From contig OY282386.1 in NCBI GenBank assembly GCA_958295945.1, positions 2,108,001 through 2,172,000 on the forward strand: a stretch of DNA of 64,000 nt, written 5' to 3'. Positions 26,263 through 33,331 of this stretch are shown here, one piece after another. Position numbers and translations under genes: made by a program. This DNA comes from Candidatus Poribacteria bacterium (lineage in GTDB: Bacteria; Poribacteria; WGA-4E; WGA-3G). Numbering within the stretch: the stretch's first letter is position 1; each line of letters opens with the position of its first letter. The notes below the pieces were generated by a model, which was given only the letters and a program-made list of their open reading frames with translations, was not told the origin of the DNA and made no database searches.

Positions 26263-27359
26263 GCCTGTTTGATATTTATAGCAGCATTGATGTCTCTATC
26301 GTGTTCAGTATTGCACGTAGGACATGTCCACTGTCTATCTGAAAGTGTCAAGTCTTTATTTTTGTGTCCGCAGTTGCTACAAGGTTTTGTTGTCCCTGTC
26401 CATTGTCCAATTTTGAGGAAAGTTTTATTGTGTTTAGCACACTTGAATGCCAACACTTGAATGAACTGGTAGCAAGCGAGATCACTGACTTTACGCCCCC
26501 AGAGGCGTTTCATGCCGTCTATATTGAGGGTTTCAAAGCACAAGGTATCAAAACGCCTGCAAAGAGCCGTAGCAAGTTTCCACTGCCAGTCAAGACGTTG
26601 TCGTGCGACTTTCCTATAATGTCGAGACAAAGCACGGATAGCACGATACCAATTGCCTGATCCCTTGACTTTACGACTCACACTTTTATTCAGTGTTCTC
26701 AACTTGTTCAAGGACTTTTTCAAAAACTGCGGAGACACAATCTTATTCCCATTAGAAGTTGTGAGAAACGTTTTCAATCCGAAATCAAAGCCAGCACTTT
26801 CACCTGTCTTCGCAAAAGATTTCGGTGTGTCAACGTTATCACAAGAAAAGCAGACCCAGTAATCGCCACACCTGTCACGCTTGAGGGTTATTGTTTTGAT
26901 GTCACCTGTTATTTCACGATGTTTGTGAAAGGAAAACCACGTATCTATACAGTTGATCTTGATACGGTTCCCTTCAAGTTTATAGCCTGCCTGTGTAAAC
27001 GTCATAGAGTTGTATTTATGTTGCGGTTTGATTTTCGGTCTACGGACTTTGCACGTTGTTTTGCCAATCTTGCGATCTTTCATATTTCTGAAAAAAGCAT
27101 CATAAGCTTTGCCCATACGCAGCACAACATCTTGCACAACTTGACTCGGCAAGTCTGTCCAATGAGACTTTGTCCGCTTTTTTAGTTTGGCAACATGTGC
27201 ATTCATTCTATATGCGGATATGTTTTTGCCATACATACGGTAATATCTGCGCTGCAATCGCATAATATGCACATGGATCTGGTGCATATCGTCAAGCATA
27301 TTGCCTAACTTGATTGTGTTCTTTTGATTTTGTCCCTTGTATTTATAGGTTTTTCTCAT
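26247..27359 (-). CDS. tnpB: TnpB (IS605 OrfB) RNA-guided nuclease
   Basis: 370 aa, apparently complete. RuvC-like catalytic motifs are in order: GFDFGLKTFL (Asp), LCFETLNIDGM (Glu) and EHDRDINAAINI (Asp). A zinc ribbon is present (CSNCGHKNKDL then CPTC). The N-terminal helix-turn-helix region is basic, as expected. TnpB uses an omega-RNA made from the right end of its element to cut target DNA and helps the transposon persist. Here it interrupts a nucleotidyltransferase-HEPN gene. All motifs are intact, so it may be active. Confidence 0.93.
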   Translation of the reverse strand: MRKTYKYKGQNQKNTIKLGNMLDDMHQIHVHIMRLQRRYYRMYGKNISAYRMNAHVAKLKKRTKSHWTDLPSQVVQDVVLRMGKAYDAFFRNMKDRKIGKTTCKVRRPKIKPQHKYNSMTFTQAGYKLEGNRIKINCIDTWFSFHKHREITGDIKTITLKRDRCGDYWVCFSCDNVDTPKSFAKTGESAGFDFGLKTFLTTSNGNKIVSPQFLKKSLNKLRTLNKSVSRKVKGSGNWYRAIRALSRHYRKVARQRLDWQWKLATALCRRFDTLCFETLNIDGMKRLWGRKVSDLACYQFIQVLAFKCAKHNKTFLKIGQWTGTTKPCSNCGHKNKDLTLSDRQWTCPTCNTEHDRDINAAINIKQAGLAA

Positions 27360-27530
27360 GGTATGTCTTCTCGGTGAAGAACCCCTTACCCATCGTTAGT
27401 AGTGTGGCAGATGCTAACGACATCCACCACTGAAAAGGTATTTGTATTATAGTGTGTTTCTTTCTCAAAATCAACCTTTTTGCCCATCTACATCCCGCAA
27501 ACTAAAGCATGGGGATTTGACAGGAAGAGT

Positions 27531-27854
27531 GTTAAACAATCCACTGATGTCCGAAGCTCTTGACGATGCACGAAAATACATTTCACTCGGAATACCCCAA
27601 ACTGCAATATCAATATCCGACCATTTTGAAAACGACTTCTGTCCAGCAAGCGACCCGAACACAGCAACTTGTGATGCACCGAAATCGTCATAAAGCATCG
27701 CTGCTATTTTGTGTGCGGTATGCCACGCACGTTGTAACAATGCCTCATCAACCCTGCGATTTTGCAAGTGCTTGTCAAGACGTTTGCGGTATTTTTCTAA
27801 TTCTTCTGGTGATAGGTCTTTTGTAGTGCGATGCGTGTCTGTGGGTTGGTGCAT
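27531..27854 (-). pseudogene. N-terminal (nucleotidyltransferase) part of the split fusion gene
   Basis: From MHQPTDTHRTTK to GLFN this matches the N-terminus of the intact copy downstream on the map (27982-28923), with near-identical DNA over the first 150 bp. The nucleotidyltransferase motif GSLAGQKSFSKWSDIDIAVWG (GSx10DxD form) is intact. The frame then runs 20 residues into transposon sequence before stopping at 27471. The 324 bp end exactly on a codon boundary at the transposon junction. The C-terminal half is at 25583-26152. Confidence 0.8.
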
Positions 27855-27938
27855 ATTACTATTTCCTTAGGGTATAGATTAGCATGTTATGGCTCTGAAT
27901 GCAAGGAGAGAATACTGCGAATATATTAACCCGAATTC

Positions 27939-27989
27939 CTATCTATTACAAAAGTCGTTGACCTGCTGGAGTAGTGTTTGTTCAGTCAT
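27939..27989 (-). pseudogene. 17-codon stub of a duplicated VWA gene
   Basis: Reading MTEQTLLQQVNDFCNR then stop, this matches the first 15 residues of the VWA protein at 24433-25590 with one change. It overlaps the stop of the intact fusion gene by 8 bp exactly as the full VWA gene does in the other copy. The rest of the duplicated VWA gene is lost. Confidence 0.75.
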
Positions 27990-28923
27990 TTTCTTGTTTC
28001 CTTAGGAATGCTATGAAAACATCTAATTCTTTAGAGAGATTCGGAAACAATTCGTTTACCAGAGGAGCATTTATCAGCATTTTTTCGTAATCCAGTTCCT
28101 TTCCGTAGATATATAAGAACACATGACGAAACCCAAGAAGTTTTTTTAGCTCTAAATAAGTTTCTTGAGAAAGCACAGGGGCGCGTATTGTATTTGATTC
28201 TGACATTTGTTGTAGGAGCTCTTTATGCCACTGTTTTCCCTTAGGCACTACTTTGTCTACATCTTGAGCGATTTGCTCAAATATGTTTTCCAATTGCTTA
28301 TAAAAATCGTAGAGATATCTGGAAATTTCGACTTCTATGCTGCGTCTATATCGATCAGGTGCGTCCTTGAGGTTTTGTAATGCTTGGTCAATGAGTTGAA
28401 CTGCCCCTTTTACGTTTGTAAATCCATCAGAAATACGTTGTATTAATTCTGTTTTAGCCAATGTGTTTGTTCCCTTTCTCTTTATAGTTATTTGAGATTT
28501 TATAAGGAATTCTGTTTTGTCTTTCTGAATTGGAACCGCCTGCTTTTCAATCCGTTCAAGAAACAATCCTTTACAATTTTCAAATTTAACTAAATCAATT
28601 TTGAATTCCTTGCAGAAACCAATCATTTCCGCGACTGCACTCAAATATTGGTCAGATGAAAGCCCCCAAACAACTATATCAATATCAGACCATTCTGAGA
28701 ACCAATTTTGTTGTGCAAGCGACCCAAATACAGCAACTTGTGCTGCACCGAAATCGTCATAAAGCATCAATGCTATTTTGTGTGCGGTATGCCACGCACG
28801 TTGCAACAATGCCTCATCAACCTTGCGATTTTGCAAGTGCTTGTCAAGACGTTTGCGGTATTTTTCTAATTCTTCTGGTGATAGGTCTTTTGTAGTGCGA
28901 TGCGTGTCTGTGGGTTGGTGCAT
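27982..28923 (-). CDS. Nucleotidyltransferase-HEPN fusion protein (MNT/HepT-like), intact copy
   Basis: The ATG at 28923 is used because GGAG lies 9 nt before it; the TTG at 28941 would include that site. 313 aa. Residues about 40-110 are a MNT-type nucleotidyltransferase with GSLAQQNWFSEWSDIDIVVWG. Residues about 165-313 are an all-helical HEPN-like domain. In HepT/MntA pairs the nucleotidyltransferase silences the HEPN RNase by AMP transfer; here both are in one chain. The RNase motif position reads FRHVFLYIY, with Tyr in place of the His found in the split copy. So this copy may be catalytically dead in the HEPN part. Confidence 0.8.
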   Translation of the reverse strand: MHQPTDTHRTTKDLSPEELEKYRKRLDKHLQNRKVDEALLQRAWHTAHKIALMLYDDFGAAQVAVFGSLAQQNWFSEWSDIDIVVWGLSSDQYLSAVAEMIGFCKEFKIDLVKFENCKGLFLERIEKQAVPIQKDKTEFLIKSQITIKRKGTNTLAKTELIQRISDGFTNVKGAVQLIDQALQNLKDAPDRYRRSIEVEISRYLYDFYKQLENIFEQIAQDVDKVVPKGKQWHKELLQQMSESNTIRAPVLSQETYLELKKLLGFRHVFLYIYGKELDYEKMLINAPLVNELFPNLSKELDVFIAFLRKQEND

Positions 28924-28956
28924 TTCTAAAACTCCATTCAACCATCACTTCGGTTT

Positions 28957-29412
28957 TCACTCGTTTTTCGTAGGAAATGGAAGTTGACTTACCATCCATT
29001 TATTCCTCGGTTTTATAGTAGCAACAAAACATCTTTCACCTACACAAACTTTGGCTGCAACAGGGTTAAGCTCTATTTTCAAATCAAACATAGTAATTTG
29101 TATATTGCCTCCAACCAACGACCATGAACCACCTTCATGCACATAATTCACTTTAGCAGATTTCACTGCAATTCGCTTGAAACTTGCATCTCCAGTTTTT
29201 GTGACATGGAACGTTACATCAAAACTGACCCCTTTCTCGCTTGCGGTATAATTACAAATCTCTCCAGGTTGCAGTGTCAGTCCGACACTGGCAGGCTGTG
29301 GAGGCCTGCGTGGTCCTTGTCCTAACAGTGTTGAGAGACAACCCATGAAGCAAAAAGATGTGAATAGCAGAATAAGTGCGGCGAATATTGGGATGTATTT
29401 ATTGAGTTTCAT
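28957..29412 (-). CDS. Small lipoprotein of unknown function
   Basis: 151 aa. The signal ends in a lipobox (FCFMGC), followed by a Pro/Arg linker and a beta-rich domain (LTLQPGEICNYTASEKGVSFDVTFHVTKTGDASFKRIAVKSAKV). A Cys pair in KVCVGERCFVAT may form a disulfide. No family is recognised. It lies 34 bp before the intact nucleotidyltransferase-HEPN gene on the same strand, so it may be cotranscribed, though nothing links the functions. Confidence 0.6.
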   Translation of the reverse strand: MKLNKYIPIFAALILLFTSFCFMGCLSTLLGQGPRRPPQPASVGLTLQPGEICNYTASEKGVSFDVTFHVTKTGDASFKRIAVKSAKVNYVHEGGSWSLVGGNIQITMFDLKIELNPVAAKVCVGERCFVATIKPRNKWMVSQLPFPTKNE

Positions 29413-29531
29413 TGGGTTCCTCTCTGAAGTTGATGGATTTCTATGGTTATAGTCAAGTATTGTGTTTCACGTCATCTCTGTGCGATATTTTACCACGAAA
29501 TGTGTTATGGATGCAAGCAAAGAAAGAGATA

Positions 29532-29687
29532 GGGGTGTAAAGCTTTTGGTAAAATATCACATCAACCATTGTAGTGCGGGGTCTCCATGCCCCGCACATT
29601 ACTTGAATGTAACAGGTTTAGGCGGGGCACGGAGACCCCGCACTACAAATCAGGGCAGGAAGTTAGTGCTAAGAACTTTACACACCC
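29532..29687. mobile_element. MITE-like element, family 2, with strong internal hairpin
   Basis: Imperfect inverted ends (GGGGTGTAAAGCTTTTGG near 29532; AAGAACTTTACACACCC at 29671-29687) enclose a long hairpin whose arms at 29571-29595 and 29622-29646 pair over about 24 bp (GTAGTGCGGGGTCTCC / GGAGACCCCGCACTAC). It ends 17 bp before the promoter of the Y-RNA locus, so it may insulate or disturb upstream sequence. The hairpin core recurs at 39110-39178. Confidence 0.65.
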
Positions 29688-29703
29688 ATTTTACTATAAT
29701 CAA

Positions 29704-29732
29704 TTGACATTATAGCCAGAACCTGTTATACT
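29704..29732 (+). promoter_or_regulatory. Consensus promoter of the Y-RNA/Ro60 locus
   Basis: A perfect -35 TTGACA (29704-29709), a 17-bp spacer and a -10 TATACT (29727-29732) predict a start near 29739. Boxes and spacing are identical to the minus-strand promoter at 10241-10269. The transcript would begin with a leader hairpin (TGGAG-TCCA-CTCCA at 29764-29777) and run into the Y-RNA modules. Confidence 0.7.
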
Positions 29733-29738
29733 ATCTCT

Positions 29739-30013
29739 CAGTGACGAAACGGATATGTTTGCTGGAGTCCACTCCATTTCAGATATCTGTAACCGTAAAA
29801 CATCTTGCTCTGGGTCAATTGAATGTGTTATCCTATGTCGCAGGTTCGACTCCTGCCGGTAGGCGAAATGTAATGTGAACCTACTGTAGCTCAGCGGTAG
29901 AGCATAGTATTCTGATTTTTATCCAGAGTTATCTTTAGCGGACCGAAGTATTACTTTACCCTATACATTAGTGTCGCAGTAAAATGCGCCTATGTAATAT
30001 ACACCTTGTCCGC
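29739..30013 (+). ncRNA. Y-RNA-like gene 1 (YrlA-type: permuted tRNA-like module plus Ro60-binding hairpin)
   Basis: Order: closing stem strand CTCTGGGT (29808-29815), T arm GCAGG-TTCGACT-CCTGC (29840-29856), acceptor-like strand CGGTAGG (29857-29863), 16-nt loop, acceptor partner CCTACTG (29880-29886, 7 pairs with one GU), TA, D arm GCTCAGCGGTAGAGC (29889-29903), closing stem ATCCAGAG (29921-29928). The T half precedes the D half, so the tRNA mimic is permuted. Then a hairpin at 29938-30013 has GCGGAC pairing GTCCGC and the Y-RNA signature CCGAAG opposite CCTT. The Ro60 gene directly downstream supports the identity. The 5' end is from the promoter; the 3' end is a guess. Confidence 0.82.
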
Positions 30014-30030
30014 TGCTATGTGAAAATAGA

Positions 30031-30036
30031 TATAAT
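30031..30036 (+). promoter_or_regulatory. Possible -10 box of Y-RNA-like gene 2
   Basis: A perfect TATAAT at 30031-30036 lies 9 nt before the closing stem of the second module. A weak TTGTCC at 30006-30011 (19 bp away, inside hairpin 1) could serve as -35. An internal start or an RNA processing product are both possible. Confidence 0.35.
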
Positions 30037-30042
30037 CTTACA

Positions 30043-30247
30043 CGGCTCCGGGTCGAGAGAGTTTGTTATCGTAATGATGTGGTCACAGGTTCGAGTCCTG
30101 TTAGTAAGTTTGTGTTACGCATAGACTAGCTATAGCTCAGATGGTAGAGCATATCAAAACGGACTCTGATCCTTATCCGGAGCTTTCTTTGTGCGGGCCG
30201 AAGTATTGCGTTATCTTGAAAACTACCGCAATACACTCCTTGCCCGC
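30043..30247 (+). ncRNA. Y-RNA-like gene 2 (tandem copy ending just before the Ro60 start codon)
   Basis: Same order as gene 1: closing strand GCTCCGGGT (30045-30053), T arm ACAGG-TTCGAGT-CCTGT (30085-30101), TAGTAAG (30102-30108), 17-nt loop, CTAGCTA (30126-30132), TA, D arm GCTCAGATGGTAGAGC (30135-30150), closing strand ATCCGGAGC (30175-30183). The Ro hairpin spans 30193-30247: GCGGGC with GCCCGC, CGAAG opposite CCTT, then GTATTGCG with CGCAATAC. Compared with gene 1 the closing stem, T stem and hairpin base all show paired changes (e.g. T-A to C-G). It ends 15 nt before the Ro60 ATG. Confidence 0.82.
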
Positions 30248-30262
30248 CACATCATAAAAATC

Positions 30263-31897
30263 ATGAGTTATCTAAATAAATATTCGCCTCTACATCCACA
30301 TCAACGACAACCTTTAGATGAAAAGCAAGTAGAAAATTCTGCTGGTGGATACGTTTATCCTGTTTCTATTTGGACAAATCTTGATAGATTTCTCGTGTTG
30401 GGAACTGAAGGTGGGTCTTATTACGCGAAGGAACAGGATTTGACTAAGGAAAATGTTGATTCTGTCAAGAAGTGTATCGCAGAGGACGGTGTCCAGGTTG
30501 TTGAACGGATTCGGGAGATTTCTGTTTCCGGACGCGCCCCGAAAAACGATCCTGCATTATATGCATTGGCACTTGCTTTTACACACGGAAACGCTGACAC
30601 AAAACGCAAGGTGCAAGAGGTATTCTGTGATGTTGCGCGTATCGGAACACACCTATTCAATTTCGTTGCTTTTGTAGATGGTATGCGTGGATGGGGTAGG
30701 TCATTACGACGGTTAGTTGGGGAATGGTATCGCTCAAAAGATGATGATGCATTGGCATATCAAGTGCTGAAATATCAGTCTCGGAACAGTTGGCGACATA
30801 CCGATGTTCTTGCAAAATGCCACTACGGTGAAAACCGAGGTATCTATCGTTGGATTAAAGGACTTGATACTGATGATCGGACTGTGCATCGGACAAGAGA
30901 TGATGGCACGCAGATATCTACAACTTACGATGCAACGGATGCTTTGCCAGAATTGCTTGCTGGGTATGAGGAACTGATACGGACGCAGAAACGCGTAGAT
31001 ATAATTAAACTGATTGAGAAACATCAATTTACACACGAGATGGTTCCGAATGAATGGAAGGATGAGATTGATGTCTGGGCTGCTTTGTTAGCTAACATGC
31101 CTGTAATGGCAACTGTGCGAAATCTCGGTAAGATGACGCAAATAGGATTGCTCAAACCATTTGCAGCATCGGTAGAAACTGCGTTGGAAAGACTTACTTC
31201 GGATGCAATCAAAAGATCACTTATACATCCTATCCAGATTCTGATGGCATTAATTACATACAGGTCTGGTACGGGTGTTAGAGGGAGTTTGACGTGGGAA
31301 CCTGTGCCACAGATTGTTGATGCATTGGACGCTGCATTTTATTTTGCATTTGATAACGTTGAACCGAGTGAAAAGAACACACTTTTGGCACTTGATGTTT
31401 CTGGTTCAATGGGGTCTGGAACAGTTGCTGGATGTAAGGGACTAACCCCGCGTAATGCTTCTGCTGCGATGGCGTTGGTAACTGCTCGAACAGAACCGCA
31501 TTACCACATCTTTGGTTTTTCAGATGATTTTATTCCGCTGCCGATATCAGCATCAGATAAGTTGACAAGTACTATTGAGGCAGTTTCTGGCATACCGATG
31601 GGGAAAACAGATTGCGCATTACCTATGCTATATGCATTGGAAAATAAACTTGAGGTAGATCTTTTCATCATCTATACAGATAACCAAACGTGGTATGGGG
31701 ACATTCATCCGAAAACCGCGTTGGCTATGTATCGGCAAGAAATGGGAAGACCCGCGAAATGTGCTGTTGTTGCGATGGTGGCAAACAAATTCTCTATTGC
31801 TGACCCGAGTGATGCTGGGATGTTGGATTTTATCGGATTTGATACTGCGACACCTTCTGTGCTAAGCGATTTTGCCAGAGATGCTGATATTTCATGA
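30263..31897 (+). CDS. rsr: Ro60/Rsr orthologue (TROVE-domain RNA-binding protein)
   Basis: 544 aa, close to the length of known Ro60 proteins. The start is ATG 30263 (MSYLNKYSPL); the frame upstream to 30191 runs through the Y-RNA hairpin. The TROVE/HEAT region (about 15-360) includes NSAGGYVYPVSIWTNLDRFLVLG, GRAPKNDPALYALALA and MALITYRSGTGVRGSLTWEPV. The C-terminal VWA domain has the MIDAS motif ALDVSGSM and IIYTDNQTW. Ro60 is a ring that binds Y RNAs on its outside and threads misfolded or decaying RNA ends through its centre, often with exonucleases. No Shine-Dalgarno sequence is visible. Confidence 0.95.
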   Translation: MSYLNKYSPLHPHQRQPLDEKQVENSAGGYVYPVSIWTNLDRFLVLGTEGGSYYAKEQDLTKENVDSVKKCIAEDGVQVVERIREISVSGRAPKNDPALYALALAFTHGNADTKRKVQEVFCDVARIGTHLFNFVAFVDGMRGWGRSLRRLVGEWYRSKDDDALAYQVLKYQSRNSWRHTDVLAKCHYGENRGIYRWIKGLDTDDRTVHRTRDDGTQISTTYDATDALPELLAGYEELIRTQKRVDIIKLIEKHQFTHEMVPNEWKDEIDVWAALLANMPVMATVRNLGKMTQIGLLKPFAASVETALERLTSDAIKRSLIHPIQILMALITYRSGTGVRGSLTWEPVPQIVDALDAAFYFAFDNVEPSEKNTLLALDVSGSMGSGTVAGCKGLTPRNASAAMALVTARTEPHYHIFGFSDDFIPLPISASDKLTSTIEAVSGIPMGKTDCALPMLYALENKLEVDLFIIYTDNQTWYGDIHPKTALAMYRQEMGRPAKCAVVAMVANKFSIADPSDAGMLDFIGFDTATPSVLSDFARDADIS

Positions 31898-32115
31898 TTC
31901 TGGCTGAACCAGGATTTCACTAAATTGATGTCTGGTGTGATTAGGAAACCACACCTACTGGTAACTATTTCCTCTGCATCCACATCAGATACACATTTCA
32001 CAATAGAGATGACACAATGCCTATCCACAATAAGATATTAGTTGACAAACGGCAACTTACCATATAGAATTGAAGAATAAAACTCTATATTTTATCTATT
32101 GGAAGGAACAAAATA

Positions 32116-33195
32116 ATGGCATTAAAAGTTGGCGTAGTCGGCATGAGTGGAATCGGCAATAATCATGCGAATTGCCACGCAAATGATGATTTAGCAGACC
32201 TTGTTGCAGTTTGTGATATAGTGAAAGAGCGTGCGGACAGTGCAGCAGAAAGGCTCGGAGTGAAAGCATACTATCAATTAGCAGATATGATTGATGGAGA
32301 ACCCGATTTAGACATCGTTGATGTTACGACAGGTGGAAATGAGAACGGTAGTTGGCACTATGAACCGACGATGGAGGCACTGGATAAAGGAAAGCACGTT
32401 CTCGTTGAAAAACCGATCTCTAATGATATCGGAGAAGCACGCGAAATGGTTGCGAAAGCGACGGAAGAGGACCTTTACCTTGCATGCAATCTCAATCATT
32501 ATTTTACACCCCCTGCTGAGCAAGCACAAAAATATATTGACAATGGACAAATCGGGGAGATGGTCTACATCATGCACAAGATGGGGTTTGCTGGTGGAGA
32601 GTTCAACTATAGTTACTCTAACGCACCGCGTTCTGATGGATTTCCCTATTTTCATGTAAAGGCATTTCTCTCACATCCGTTCAGTGTGATGCGTCATTTT
32701 TGTGGCGATGTGACGCATGTGCAAGCCTTTATGGAACGTCCACATTTTCGTCGACGAGAAGGGGATCTGATGGTATCCATCAACAGTATTCACCTACGTT
32801 TCGAGAATGGGTGTATCGGTTATCTACTCAGTCAACGTGGGGATGCGACCTTCGGTCTCGGTGGATGGTGGAGTGTTGAACTTGCCGGCACACGCGGCAC
32901 ATTTTGCATTGAAAACTGTATTGAGAAAGTGACATTCTGGCCATCACCCGGTGCCCATGAAGGTGGAGATGTAGTGGTAACTGATTCAGGTATTACTGAC
33001 TTCGGACAGACATTTCCGTTGCGGATACATGCATTCTTAGAAGACATCACAAACGGTGTTCCGAAAGAGAAGATACGCGCCTCTGGTAGAGATGCACTTG
33101 CTGCGCTTGAATATACATGGGCAGCGATGGAATCTTATGAGCAAGGCGGAATTTTGGTGCGTCCTCATCCGCTACCTACCTTGAGTGGTCTGTAA
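32116..33195 (+). CDS. Gfo/Idh/MocA-family NAD(P)-dependent oxidoreductase
   Basis: 359 aa, AAGGAA before the ATG. Rossmann motif GVVGMSGIGNNHA at the N-terminus, followed by the family signature HVLVEKPISN with the catalytic EKP lysine (about residue 99). The C-terminal alpha/beta domain carries SVELAGTRGTFCIEN. Members oxidise or isomerise sugars, inositols and related compounds using NAD(P). The substrate is unknown. A TIM-barrel sugar isomerase follows 136 bp downstream in the same direction, a frequent pairing in sugar catabolism operons, but a MITE-1 copy separates the two genes here. Confidence 0.9.
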   Translation: MALKVGVVGMSGIGNNHANCHANDDLADLVAVCDIVKERADSAAERLGVKAYYQLADMIDGEPDLDIVDVTTGGNENGSWHYEPTMEALDKGKHVLVEKPISNDIGEAREMVAKATEEDLYLACNLNHYFTPPAEQAQKYIDNGQIGEMVYIMHKMGFAGGEFNYSYSNAPRSDGFPYFHVKAFLSHPFSVMRHFCGDVTHVQAFMERPHFRRREGDLMVSINSIHLRFENGCIGYLLSQRGDATFGLGGWWSVELAGTRGTFCIENCIEKVTFWPSPGAHEGGDVVVTDSGITDFGQTFPLRIHAFLEDITNGVPKEKIRASGRDALAALEYTWAAMESYEQGGILVRPHPLPTLSGL

Positions 33196-33201
33196 GAATA
33201 T

Positions 33202-33298
33202 TATACCGTTACTAATTCTAAATATTTCATTATGAGATATTAAATTCAAACTAAGGTAGAGAATATAAGAGGCGCAATGAATTGCGCGACTACAAACG
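33202..33298. repeat. MITE-like dispersed repeat, family 1 (copy 3)
   Basis: It shares CATTATGAGAT, then AATATAAGAGGCGCAATGAA and the core GGCGCAATGAATTGCGCGAC with the copy at 34284-34380 over roughly 95 bp. The core is the reverse complement of the copy-1 core. It lies between the oxidoreductase and isomerase genes. Confidence 0.65.
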
Positions 33299-33331
33299 TC
33301 TCACTGAATTATATTGAAGGAGAAACTACAT

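Larger units (their letters stand above)
26153..27530 (-). mobile_element. IS200/IS605-type TnpB-only insertion (IS1341-like)
   Basis: The element contains one gene, tnpB, and no tnpA. The left side abuts TTTAAC (27531-27536 reverse-complemented), a plausible target/TAM, next to the N-terminal fragment of the host gene. The right side ends near CACTATGACG, after which the host reading frame resumes. No target duplication is expected for this type. Without TnpA it would depend on a transposase in trans. Confidence 0.7.

Noticed and set aside
27471-27530. C-terminal 20 residues of the split nucleotidyltransferase frame as real coding sequence.
   Set aside because: They are read from the transposon left end and have no match in the intact paralogue.
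29880-30108. Canonical tRNA gene with a long intron (D arm at 29889, T arm at 30085).
   Set aside because: The acceptor and closing stems pair better within the permuted T-then-D units, no anticodon loop can be placed, and the Ro60 gene with CCGAAG hairpins explains the sequence better.
30191-30262. Longer Ro60 start at 30191.
   Set aside because: It would translate through the second Y-RNA hairpin and adds residues not typical of Ro60; the MSYLNKYSPL start at 30263 matches the family better.
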